64,000 nucleotides of DNA. Origin: Pachyrhynchus sulphureomaculatus (lineage: Eukaryota > Arthropoda > Insecta > Coleoptera > Curculionidae). How positions within the stretch are numbered: the stretch's first letter is position 1; every line of letters starts with the position of its first letter. The notes beneath the pieces are model-generated. The model ran no database searches, was not told the origin of the DNA, and saw nothing but the letters and a program-made list of their open reading frames with translations. A program made the translations under genes and the position numbers. Where the stretch lies: the NCBI GenBank assembly GCA_019049505.1, contig CM032451.1, positions 47,679,120-47,743,119 on the forward strand. Direction: 5' to 3'. Positions 24,701 to 32,686 of this stretch are shown in pieces.

Positions 24701-25232
24701 TTATTTCCAACAATTTCGATAATTATATAGTAGTTTTACATTGGATAACGCACAATGCCATGGATTAATATCCTTATGAAAATAACATTCTGGAATCATT
24801 TTAAATTGACTTAATTTAGGTTCTTGTTCAATGGGAATGTTGTGTATATAGTCCTCATTTAAGAATTTCTTTAAAATATTCACTTTTGCATTTCCCTTGA
24901 CGTAAAATTCGATATGGAGTTTGATAAATTTTCAATACATCTTGTAAAATGGGTTCGATATCGTTTATTTCAACAAATCCATTTTCCCAACATAATCCGT
25001 GATATTTGTCTGACCAATCAATCAATTTTTGATCTTTAGCATTAGATATCATAGTTCTCGAGAATGGTGGTTTAAATAAATAATTTGCACAACGATGTCC
25101 ATCATAAATTGCCAACTCTTTGATTACATATCCAAAAGAACAATTATATCCTTGAATGTCAATAAACACATCTGATTCAATCATATTGAAATCGAATGAC
25201 TGACTAACTGAATAATAATATTTTTTGTTCAA
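24701..25232 (-). pseudogene. Unidentified DIQ-family protein, frameshifted (left paralog)
   Basis: Two overlapping minus-strand frames, 25232-24855 (125 codons) and 24883-24701 (60 codons), together make one protein of about 170 residues broken by one frameshift near 24885-24895. The first part has DVFIDIQGY near residue 21, KELAIYDG, then GLCWENG; the second has ECYFHKDINPWHCAL near its end. The arrangement (acidic D-x-Q near the N-terminus, C-terminal His/Cys block) faintly suggests a DnaQ/RNase H-like fold, but this is weak. It shares an outline with the gene at 32687-33229. The next gene (25672) faces away, leaving a shared upstream region. Confidence 0.6.
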
Positions 25233-25477
25233 GTTAAACGTTTAAACTGATGACTATATTAATAAATAATTCGTTCTATTTTATATTTTAAACTTATAGA
25301 TTTGTTTTGCTTAATTAGTTTTTGATTTATTGCAAAAACCAGTCAATTTGTTGTCTTACTTAATTAGTTTTGATTTATGTAAAAACAAAAACAACTCAAT
25401 TAGTCTATAAAAATATAATGATACGAGATAAATATCGAAAAATATGTTTTTAATAACAAATGGAAATTTTGCATGAT

Positions 25478-25633
25478 GCAAGTGGTAATTTTCCAAATTA
25501 AACTATTTTGTTGAATTTATACTGATAAACGTGTATAATTAGTATATATATTTCTAAAAAATGTATATCGGATGATTAATATCCTGTATTTAATATATAA
25601 ACACCCATCTTATACCGATTCAATTACAATTAT
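25478..25633 (+). promoter_or_regulatory. TATA/initiator module 1
   Basis: TATATAAACAC (TATA box 25594-25600) is followed by TCTTATACCGATTCAATTAC, a likely initiator region starting 14 bp after the TATA start. About 150 bp including GTGGTAATTTTCCAA and CTGATAAACGTGTATAATTA is shared with 34710-34853. The shorter core is shared with 26110-26180. It lies about 80 bp upstream of the ATG at 25672. Confidence 0.72.
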
Positions 25634-25671
25634 GTTTGTTTGTGTAATACTCACTAGTTTGAAGTAAAAAA

Positions 25672-25969
25672 ATGCTCTTTTTCGCAGTCGAATTAATAGA
25701 TGATGATATATCATTAGATATGATATATGTGTTATTAAAAGAGTTATTCAAGTGAGTATGAATAGTAAAATTCACCTTTCTAAACTTTTACTTGTTTCTT
25801 GTCTAACATATTATTATTATTATTGATTTTCAGAGATATTTGGTTTGAAATAAGAAGAGGACAGTACATGATTCATGTGTGTTTGAAGGAGGAACCGACA
25901 CGAGAAAAATGGGAGGAATTTGACAAGTTACCTGTGAAAATTTTTTTTTATGCTGAAATTCTTAGTTAG
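25672..25969 (+). CDS. Spliced small gene, paralog 1
   Basis: Exon 1 is 25672-25751 and exon 2 is 25834-25969, separated by an 82-bp intron with GTGAGTATG donor and TTTTCAG acceptor. Splicing joins the frames through a codon split after its second base. The product is about 71 residues: an acidic N-terminal half ending in LLKELFK, then KDIWFEIRRG, MIHVCLKEEPT and KLPVK. AATAAA follows at 25974. It is closely related to the next gene, including promoter, intron position and 3' region, and more distantly to the minus-strand gene at 31278-31689. No known domain is recognised. Intron and paralogy are well supported; function is unknown. Confidence 0.78.
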
Positions 25970-26109
25970 TCTTTAATAAAATACAAATATCTTATAAACA
26001 TTGCTTTATTTTATAACCAAATTAACAAATTACTAGAGCTTAAACTTATGAATATATACTAATAGATAAATCTTAAAAAAACTAATAATAGATAAATATA
26101 ATCAATCAA

Positions 26110-26180
26110 ATGCTTATCAGATGATTAATATCCTGTATTTAATATATAAACACACAAGTCTTATACCAAGTCAATTACAA
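26110..26180 (+). promoter_or_regulatory. TATA/initiator module 2
   Basis: TATATAAACACA (TATA box 26143-26149) with the same upstream GATGATTAATATCCTGTATT and downstream TCTTATACCAAGTCAATTAC as module 1. The nearest ATG of the spliced paralog is about 200 bp downstream, so the leader would be long. Confidence 0.7.
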
Positions 26181-26383
26181 ATAGAGAAGAAGAAAGGCAA
26201 GTTGATATTAATTCTCAAGAATTGTTCAAGAGAGAAAATTATACCATTTTCAATTTTTATATTAACACATTATAACGCAAAAAGCAGAAGAGGAAAGTCT
26301 GATCAAAGTATCAGCAGTTTTTCGAGAAAAAGAACCTTTTGTTTGTTGTGTGTAAAGATTCTAGTTAGTTTGAAAGCAAAAAT

Positions 26384-26647
26384 ATGATTTTAATATTTGA
26401 ATCTGAAGATTTGAATGCCTTATCGACAAATATATTATTACTCCAAGAGTTATTCAAGTGAGTATGAATAGTAAAATTCATAAATCATCTTACTAGCAAT
26501 ATATTTATTTTCAGAGATATTTTGTTGGAAATAAAAAGGCAAAGGAGACGTATTCATGTGCGTTTGGAGAAGGAACCGACACAAAAAGTATGGGATGAAA
26601 TTGCGAGGCTTCCTGTTAAAAAAGTTTTTTGTATGAAAAAGATGTAG
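26384..26647 (+). CDS. Spliced small gene, paralog 2
   Basis: Exon 1 is 26384-26457 and exon 2 is 26515-26647; the 57-bp intron has GTGAGTATG and TTTTCAG ends. The product is about 68 residues: MILIFESEDLNALS, LLQELFK, KDILLEIKRQ, RIHVRLEKEPT and RLPVK. The intron falls at the same point as in paralog 1. The start of exon 1 (LIFESED) is nearly the same as that of the gene at 31689. AATAAA lies at about 26652 in a 3' region similar to that of paralog 1, so the two arose by tandem duplication. Function unknown. Confidence 0.78.
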
Positions 26648-26823
26648 TCTTTAATAAAATCCAAAATACCTTATAAATATTGTTTTATTTTATAACCAAA
26701 TTATTCCTAGGTTAAACTTTATATACTAATAGATTAAAAAACTAATAATAGATAAATCTAATACAGTTTGTACTATAATAGGTAAAAAAGACTCTTAGAG
26801 GTACAACAACAGCAAACGTAAAA

Positions 26824-28050
26824 TTATTCAGAATCGGAAGAATCTGAATAGACTAAATTTTTAAAACATTGATTAAATTCGGCAATGTGAATATCTGTTT
26901 GCGGTTGTGCACAATATTGTCGTCCACCCAAAAATTGAGCAGCGGGAATCTTATATTTTCCCGAAGAACCAAAATTGTTTGATTTTCTGATAACACTTCT
27001 CTTTAGAGTCGTAATATTTCTTTCGATCGATGCATTTACCAAAGGACATATAAGTAATTGAGCAATTTTTCGATACTTTTCCAATAAGATATTTTCATCC
27101 GATATAAAATAAATAATTAGAGGTCCGTTATAGGTTGCATCTACGATACCTGTTCGTATAGTTCCTATAGAGTTTATAGAGGATCTCGCGACAATTTGTC
27201 CATAGAATCCTATAGGAATATTTACTTTTTCAATCTGTTTAATCTTTGTGGCTTTCCCTGCGGGACAAAATGTGTCGTGTTTAATACAAAGATCGAAACC
27301 TGCATCTGATTTGTATGCTTTCCAACAAGAATTATTTCCCGGAATAATTATTTTCGAGTTGTCATCATCGTCGTCATTAATTATTTGAATTGCTCTTTCT
27401 ATACGTACATACAAGTCGGAAAAGTAAGTTTTATCATACATTTGTGGATAATGAGGTAAAAAGACATATTGGTTGAAAAGGTTGTATTTGGACAATAAGG
27501 TGAAAAATTTAAATTGAGTCTTTACATATTTTACGGCTGAAATTAAATCTATCTCTTGTATTTGCATACTTTTCCAAATAATGTCCTTAAGATTGTACTT
27601 ATTAGGGATAACAATTACCGATGGAAATTGTTCAAATATTTCTGTGGGAATTTCCTTTATACAGTCGATGATATTCTTTTCATCAAAATTTTCAATCGAG
27701 TCAAATATTAACGAAAAATACAATTGAGATAGTGGTGAACGTTCAAATAGTCTATAATTTTGTTGTTGTTGCATTTTATTCACAATTGTTAATGTGTGCA
27801 GGTTTTGTCTAAAAGTCTTTAATGATTCCCTACTATTTTCATGTTTAACATCATTATAGAGGTGTACGTTTTCAAATCTCTTGAGAAATTTGAGTAGTCC
27901 CATATGTGTAAGACCATCCAAAAATATATTTTTAGCAAGTGGAAATTTTTCCTTAGGAGTAGTAGTAGTAGGAATTGTTGTATCCATATCAATGATTAGA
28001 TTAGATGAAGATGTTGTAGGCATGGTAGATTCAACGTTTAAAGAGGACAT
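26824..28050 (-). CDS. dUTPase-domain protein with long N-terminal extension
   Basis: A 408-residue protein. Residues about 235-370 are a trimeric-type dUTPase domain, which hydrolyses dUTP to dUMP and keeps uracil out of DNA. Motif 1 SDAGFDL (248-254), motif 2 ARSSI (288-292, Ala for the usual Gly), motif 3 GIVDATYNGPL (301-311, catalytic Asp and Tyr kept), motif 4 RKIAQLL (327-333) and motif 5 NNFGSSG (358-364) are all present and in order. The first 230 residues match nothing I recognise and hold an acidic run before the domain; usual dUTPases are near 150 residues. A 61-bp intron (28052-28112, minus strand; CAG/GTGAGT donor, TTTGCAG acceptor) ends one base before the ATG, so the leader is probably spliced. 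Viral or captured origin is inference. Confidence 0.9.
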   Translation of the reverse strand: MSSLNVESTMPTTSSSNLIIDMDTTIPTTTTPKEKFPLAKNIFLDGLTHMGLLKFLKRFENVHLYNDVKHENSRESLKTFRQNLHTLTIVNKMQQQQNYRLFERSPLSQLYFSLIFDSIENFDEKNIIDCIKEIPTEIFEQFPSVIVIPNKYNLKDIIWKSMQIQEIDLISAVKYVKTQFKFFTLLSKYNLFNQYVFLPHYPQMYDKTYFSDLYVRIERAIQIINDDDDDNSKIIIPGNNSCWKAYKSDAGFDLCIKHDTFCPAGKATKIKQIEKVNIPIGFYGQIVARSSINSIGTIRTGIVDATYNGPLIIYFISDENILLEKYRKIAQLLICPLVNASIERNITTLKRSVIRKSNNFGSSGKYKIPAAQFLGGRQYCAQPQTDIHIAEFNQCFKNLVYSDSSDSE

Positions 28051-28204
28051 ACTGCAAACAACAACAATTCAAATTAGATATGATGTATAAATATAAAACC
28101 TGTTAAACTCACCTGTTTAAGTAATTACACACACAAAACAAAATATATGTTGTGAGAGAGGAAAACGCAGACAATTGCTTGTATTTACCAATTCAATCTT
28201 TTTA

Positions 28205-28262
28205 TAACATAAAAGAGAGTTCAAAACAGATAAGAAGGTTAAAATTTACCAGATAAGGAATA
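28205..28262 (-). repeat. Isolated copy of the inner terminal-repeat unit
   Basis: GAGAGTTCAAAACAGATAAG and the following GGTTAAAATTTACCAGATAA match the unit of the inner tandem repeats (23885-24425). It lies upstream of the dUTPase gene, with a GATA-like word in it, so it could act as an enhancer or be a trace of recombination. Confidence 0.65.
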
Positions 28263-28410
28263 AATTCAAATACATTGAATGTACAATATAATTAATATAA
28301 CTCGTGTTTTATGCAATGATAAAAGTATTAGCAGTATGTAGTTAAAAATAAAACAAACAACTTGTACGGAAAAAGGCTTTATTAAGTATAAAAGAGAAAA
28401 CTATAATGAT

Positions 28411-28803
28411 TTAACAACAACAATTTTCAATTTGATCAATGTAGGGTTTCATTTCTTGTAAAAAGGTGGGACTGATTCCTCGTTGAAATTTTTGAATAAA
28501 TTTCCAATTAACTCGTTCTCTATGTCGACGGATAAAATCTTCAGTCAAGTTTTGATGGATACTGATGGCATTCCAATCCAACATTCCGGCAAATTCCTCC
28601 ATAAATCGTTCGTTTAATTGCTGATATTGGGAGATAAGTTGCCAATTGACTTTATTGATACAAGTTCGTATTAGATCTTCGTCTAAATGTTGTTTTCGTG
28701 AAATGATATTCCAATTGACAAAATCTTGAAAATAAATGATAAATTTCGCAGGTAAATCGGGAAAATTGGATATTTCATTCCACCAAGCTCTTAGACAAGC
28801 CAT
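28411..28803 (-). CDS. W/Q repeat protein
   Basis: A 130-residue protein made of about four repeats of roughly 25 residues with the pattern NW-x-I-S-x-x-Q-x-L-x-E-x-F, for instance NWNIISRKQHLDEDLI, NWQLISQYQQLNERFM and DWNAISIHQNLTEDFI. Similar repeats are known to me from large DNA viruses and some phages, where the role is mostly unknown. The C-terminus ends in ENCCC. It starts seven bases from the end of the neighbouring zinc-ribbon gene (28803/28803 edge) on the same strand. Confidence 0.75.
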   Translation of the reverse strand: MACLRAWWNEISNFPDLPAKFIIYFQDFVNWNIISRKQHLDEDLIRTCINKVNWQLISQYQQLNERFMEEFAGMLDWNAISIHQNLTEDFIRRHRERVNWKFIQKFQRGISPTFLQEMKPYIDQIENCCC

Positions 28804-29096
28804 TATTTTATAATGTATGTGTCAATAGCAAGTATACAAATAATATGATTGTATTTGATGTATGTTTTTATATATATAATTAACAGGAAATGGATGCTAT
28901 CTGTTTCCTTGTCTTGCAGCAGCCTCTCTCTCGATTCCTCGTTCTTCTTTGCCAAAGGAAAGAAGTAAGCAGGTACGTTCTTTGCTCCATCGTTCTGTTT
29001 GATTCGATCTTTGACCACACATGACAAACATTTTTGATTTCGTATTTCACTTTCACCTTTACATTGTGGACATTTTACTCGTACAATAACTGGCAT
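28803..29096 (-). CDS. Zinc-ribbon-like small protein
   Basis: A 97-residue frame. VKCPQCKGES and QKCLSCVVKD give two CxxC pairs 16 residues apart, a typical four-Cys zinc site. The C-terminal third (LLIIYIKTYIKYN) looks like translated AT-rich DNA, so an alternative splice or an earlier end is possible. Co-oriented with the W/Q repeat gene. Confidence 0.6.
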   Translation of the reverse strand: MPVIVRVKCPQCKGESEIRNQKCLSCVVKDRIKQNDGAKNVPAYFFPLAKKNEESRERLLQDKETDSIHFLLIIYIKTYIKYNHIICILAIDTYIIK

Positions 29097-29145
29097 TTTT
29101 GAATGAATGATATGATGTGTGTATTAATGAAATGTTTTATACAAG

Positions 29146-29352
29146 TTATCTCTCCCTACTATTTATAGTTGTAATTGATAGAAGCATGGAAATTAGGCTA
29201 TTTTTCCTATATACAAAATTAATTAAACAATATGTACAATATTTACGTATTCTAACTCGATCTCGATAGTAACTATTTATATTTTTGTTAACTTTACATC
29301 CACATTTTAAACAGTTAAATTTTACATTTTCCATATTTTTTAGAGACTTCAA
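29146..29352 (-). CDS. Zinc-ribbon-like small protein, CxxC family
   Basis: A 68-residue frame, or about 62 if it starts at the inner Met (MENVKF). FNCLKCGCKV and KYCTYCLINF are the two Cys pairs, with a basic RDRVRIR stretch just before the second. The same layout (CxxC, basic block, CxxC, hydrophobic) is seen in the plus-strand genes at 30203 and 30398, so I place them in one family. DNA or RNA binding would be a reasonable guess. Confidence 0.6.
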   Translation of the reverse strand: MKSLKNMENVKFNCLKCGCKVNKNINSYYRDRVRIRKYCTYCLINFVYRKNSLISMLLSITTINSRER

Positions 29353-29374
29353 GAGGTTCTCGGGAGGAGAACAC

Positions 29375-29431
29375 GATCTCTATAAAAACAGATGCTAAAT
29401 AAGTTTTTGATTCATTTATCATTCGCTCATA
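29375..29431 (+). promoter_or_regulatory. TATA-type promoter of the glycoprotein gene
   Basis: CTCTATAAAAACAG near 29380 lies about 50 bp upstream of the ATG at 29432. TCATTCGCTCATATTGACC follows as a possible initiator region. Confidence 0.45.
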
Positions 29432-30112
29432 TTGACCACACTAATGTTCTCTACCTGTCTATTGTTTGTTCTCGTTATTGTTGTTGTTCAAAGTACAAAC
29501 AACTACGATGACGATGTCAATAATACTTGTAATCAAAATTACGAATATTTATTAGAGGATTATCATTCACTTTATAATACCAGTTTAAAATTGTATCAGG
29601 AATGTATTAAGTCACTGGACAATTATATGGATTTATACGATAATGAACAAGCTGTTAATGATATTTGTATGGGAAAAATTCTAGAATACGAATACCTGGC
29701 TGCGAATTTAACAATGTCGTTAAATTATACGAAACATATTGCACTGCTCAAGGAAAATATCAAATTGGAATCGGATTTGTATTTATTGAGAACCAATCTA
29801 ACGGAAACATTGCAAATTTGTCAAGAAAAATACAAAGTAGCATATGTCGTAATTGCCGATTTAAAGGAGGAAATTGAAAATTTTAAAAGCAATTTGACCG
29901 ATCTGACTCGTGAAATCTATCAGTTAGATAACGATTTGTCCAAATGTCAAAAGGATTTAAAACAACAGAGGAAAGAAGAAACGAAAATTTTCGTAAATCT
30001 AAAAGACTGTTTAGAACGAGAAGAAGTACTTTTGGACTCGAAAGACAAATATATTATTCGACTGTCGACGTGTAGAAGACAAAATAGAAAATTGCGAGAA
30101 GGAGAAAGTTAA
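29432..30112 (+). CDS. Secreted coiled-coil glycoprotein
   Basis: A 226-residue protein. Residues 1-21 are a clear signal peptide (long Leu/Val/Ile core) followed by an acidic, Asn-rich start of the mature protein. Several N-glycosylation sites are visible (NNT, YNTS, ANLT, LNYT, TNLT, SNLT). The rest is heptad-rich and charged, with evenly spaced Leu and single Cys residues, suggesting a long coiled coil with possible disulphides. No transmembrane anchor follows, so it is probably secreted or lumenal. It might be a virion surface or host-interaction protein, but nothing in it identifies a family. Confidence 0.78.
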   Translation: MTTLMFSTCLLFVLVIVVVQSTNNYDDDVNNTCNQNYEYLLEDYHSLYNTSLKLYQECIKSLDNYMDLYDNEQAVNDICMGKILEYEYLAANLTMSLNYTKHIALLKENIKLESDLYLLRTNLTETLQICQEKYKVAYVVIADLKEEIENFKSNLTDLTREIYQLDNDLSKCQKDLKQQRKEETKIFVNLKDCLEREEVLLDSKDKYIIRLSTCRRQNRKLREGES

Positions 30113-30202
30113 AATTTAATAGTTGAGCATTGGTGCATTTGAACTACTCATTGCATAGTAATATAATTTATCATTGTATGTGCTACTCTTGACATTATCT
30201 GC

Positions 30203-30349
30203 ATGGAATTTTTTACTTATTTATGTAGTAGTTGTTGGAGAGAAACACACAGAGTTCCATATGCAAATTATCAAAGACCTCGAACTCGAATACGGGTTTA
30301 TTGTAATCAGTGTGCTCGTATAACTATGTGGTATCTTCTTGAGGAATAA
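30203..30349 (+). CDS. Zinc-ribbon-like protein, 48 residues, tandem copy 1
   Basis: A short frame: MEFFTYLCSSCWRE, then RPRTRIRVYCNQCARITMW and a final LLEE. Two CxxC pairs frame a basic block. It is clearly paralogous to the next gene, which shares TYLCSxCWRE, RPRxRxRxYC and the WYLxEE end. The strong match over its entire length, start to stop, supports it as a real gene despite its size. Confidence 0.72.
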   Translation: MEFFTYLCSSCWRETHRVPYANYQRPRTRIRVYCNQCARITMWYLLEE

Positions 30350-30397
30350 CAAATCAGTATCTTGGAAATAGTCTTAGAAATAACAATTGCTGCTACC

Positions 30398-30589
30398 ATG
30401 AACTTTACTTATTTATGTAGTGGTTGTTGGAGAGAATCGAAAAGTATACCTTTTCAACCACATATAGCTCAAGTAAATTTAATCATTAGACGTAATAATT
30501 CTGTTCGACAACTTCGACCTCGACTCAGATTACGAGATTATTGTTACAAATGCGAACGAACGACTATTTGGTATCTTATCGAAGAATAA
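30398..30589 (+). CDS. Zinc-ribbon-like protein, tandem copy 2
   Basis: About 63 residues from the Met that aligns with copy 1 (MNFTYLCSGCWRES); an upstream in-frame Met at 30362 would add 12 residues. LRPRLRLRDYCYKCERTTIW holds the second CxxC pair. Relative to copy 1 it has a 15-residue insert (near VNLIIRRNNSVRQ). The ATG at 30398 is preferred because it matches the start of copy 1. Confidence 0.72.
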   Translation: MNFTYLCSGCWRESKSIPFQPHIAQVNLIIRRNNSVRQLRPRLRLRDYCYKCERTTIWYLIEE

Positions 30590-30738
30590 TCTCAGATTTA
30601 TGAAATCACATAGTATGTAATTAGTTAATACTTGCAAAATTGTATTCAGTTATAAAATAGACGATATGTTTAAGTAATAACATGTTTTTTATTAAGTTTA
30701 CTAAATAGTACAAATAAATAAAACACATCTATCACATT

Positions 30739-31005
30739 TTATGATGATTCAATTCGGTCTCTTACAGATATATATTGATTATTTGGCATTAAGTTAGTAA
30801 ATTGATTCTTGGTTTCATTTTCCAATTTGTTCTTTTTTCTTTCCAAAGTATCTTTTGGTATATATCCTAGACTACGTACAGTTTGCCATGAAGCCTCTTT
30901 GTAATATCGAATACAATTGGAACAATAAGTATTCTGATTATAAGATTTATGACCCAAATAGGTTATTTTACTTTGACATGAAGGACAACTTGTTGAGGAA
31001 TTCAT
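30739..31005 (-). CDS. Zinc-ribbon-like small protein
   Basis: An 88-residue frame. SCPSCQSKITYLG and TYCSNCIRYYK are the two CxxC pairs, 17 residues apart, in the N-terminal third. The rest is charged and probably helical (LERKKNKLENE). It differs in layout from the CxxC family at 30203/30398: no basic block before the second pair. Confidence 0.62.
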   Translation of the reverse strand: MNSSTSCPSCQSKITYLGHKSYNQNTYCSNCIRYYKEASWQTVRSLGYIPKDTLERKKNKLENETKNQFTNLMPNNQYISVRDRIESS

Positions 31006-31277
31006 TCTTTATCGATTTCTATCTCGTTTTCTATTAAACTTTATTATTATTAAAATTATTTCATTTAAACCTTTTTGATATAACGAATCAAGACAAATTT
31101 TAAAATTATTTTATTTTACTCCTACTACCCAAGTCATTTTCAGTTGAAACCAATATTAAAATGAATAACTAAATACTTTCATGTATCTTATATCTAACTA
31201 TTATTCGTAAATAAAACAAAGGTAAATGTTTTACAGTTTATTAGTAACTTGAAAACAAAAACTTTTACGTTTACAAA

Positions 31278-31689
31278 CTATAAGGTATATTTATTATTTA
31301 ATATATAGGATTTTATCCCTGGATACTTTTGGATTGCATCCAAAAATGTCTTTTCATCCTCTGCACTCTCTGCCTCTACGTGTAGATACCTTATCGGTAA
31401 TATCCAGGTAATTTCTTCCAATTTGGTAGTTGGTGCTTCATCCCCGTCCAAGAATACATTAATTTGATTAGTATTATTTACAATTTCAATTTTATGCACA
31501 CCACGTCTGTGAAAGAAATAAAAGATATAATAATCTATATATTAATTAAGTCAATCATTAAAATCAAAGCTAAATATATAAGTAGTAAATTATATGAAAC
31601 AATACTCACACGAATAAGTTTTTTATTAATATATATAACGTTTTGATAGGTAACACTTTAATGTCTTCAGATTCAAAAATTATCAACAT
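31278..31689 (-). CDS. Spliced small gene, paralog 3
   Basis: Minus-strand gene with exon 1 at 31689-31610 and exon 2 at 31506-31278. The 103-bp intron has GTGAGTATT donor and TTTCACAG acceptor. Exon 1 starts MLIIFESEDIKVL and ends in a KNLF stretch that aligns with paralogs 1 and 2 (LIFESED, ELFK). The intron is at the same codon and phase. Exon 2 is longer and different (KIEIVNNTNQINVFLDGDE, ITWILPIRYLHVEAE), giving about 102 residues. TATATAAG near 31757-31764 and a TCTTACTCAGAGTCAA initiator-like stretch precede it. Function unknown. Confidence 0.75.
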
Positions 31690-31969
31690 TTTTAAAAGCA
31701 ACTATTTGTTTCACTACACAACAAATAAATTTGACTCTGAGTAAGAAATTTTAATGCTTATATAGTAAATACAGGTAAAAAAATAAATCACGTCAGTTGA
31801 TATTTGGAAAAATTTATGTGACTAGAGCAATAAATTAATGATATCTTGTTTACTTAAAAACCTTATCAGACAACATTTTTTTACAGACAAAACGACTCCA
31901 CTAGTTTACATATTTGCTTATTTATATTTTTAATAGACTAATTGACTCTCATGACGACTATGTATGATG

Positions 31970-32062
31970 TGATTAAATCCCCTATATAATAGGTGTATAG
32001 AAAGGTATTAAAATCAATACAAAATTCATTCGTCTAATAGTTACTTGCTCCAATACTTAATA
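31970..32062 (+). promoter_or_regulatory. TATA-type promoter of the acidic gene
   Basis: CCCTATATAATAGG near 31980 is a good TATA box about 80 bp upstream of the preferred ATG (32063). Confidence 0.4.
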
Positions 32063-32440
32063 ATGTCGCTTTTTAATGAAGAAGAAGTAAATGCCAACAA
32101 CGTTATTAAAAGAAATATAGAGTTACTAAGACTACTGGAATTAAGGGAAATGGAAATTGTCGAAGAAGAGGAAGAACATTTACCCTTAAATTTATTAAGA
32201 GAAAAATTACTACAACAAAAAGTTCAAGTTGATGAAAATGATGATGATGATGACAACGATGATGAAATCCCACTGAGTAAATTAAAAGAAAAATGGTTAA
32301 AGGAGAAAATGGATGAGGATGAACAGATGATTGAACAAACAGAGAGTGAAATGGATGTGGATGATGATGATGATGATGATAATGATAATGAATATTTAAG
32401 TTGGGAGGATATAATTAAATTAGGATACCAGATATTATAG
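32063..32440 (+). CDS. Acidic Asp-rich protein
   Basis: About 125 residues from MSLFNEEE, or 131 from an upstream Met at 32045. Two Asp-rich runs (DENDDDDDNDDE and DVDDDDDDDNDNE) each follow a copy of LPLNLLREKL / IPLSKLKEKW, so the protein is an imperfect tandem duplication with a third related piece at the end (YLSWEDIIKL). Such proteins may interact with basic proteins or chromatin, but this is guesswork. Confidence 0.62.
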   Translation: MSLFNEEEVNANNVIKRNIELLRLLELREMEIVEEEEEHLPLNLLREKLLQQKVQVDENDDDDDNDDEIPLSKLKEKWLKEKMDEDEQMIEQTESEMDVDDDDDDDNDNEYLSWEDIIKLGYQIL

Positions 32441-32686
32441 TTTAGATGTTAGATATTTTATAAATACCTTTAAGAAGAAAATAGATATTTCTCTCGTATA
32501 AAACTTTGTTTTTTTAATAATTTAAACTTTTCTAGAGACCTAACTATTTTTTATTCCATTCCCTAAAAAAATACAAAAATAAGATTAATATTGAAATCAA
32601 TTCAGGTAAACAATTTTTGTGGAGAGGTCATATTATATATGTTTGCTTTGTAAAAGTTTTATTAGTTGTAAAGTAACTGTGACACG

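Noticed and set aside
27881..28090. Plus-strand frame opposite the dUTPase gene
   Set aside because: Shadow of the minus-strand gene; the dUTPase motifs and leader intron support the minus strand only.
32215..32400. Asp-rich stretch as pure microsatellite artefact
   Set aside because: Although GAT-repeat rich, the frame continues through non-repetitive, duplicated LPLxxLREKL/IPLSKLKEKW blocks and has a TATA box, so it was kept as a gene with moderate confidence.
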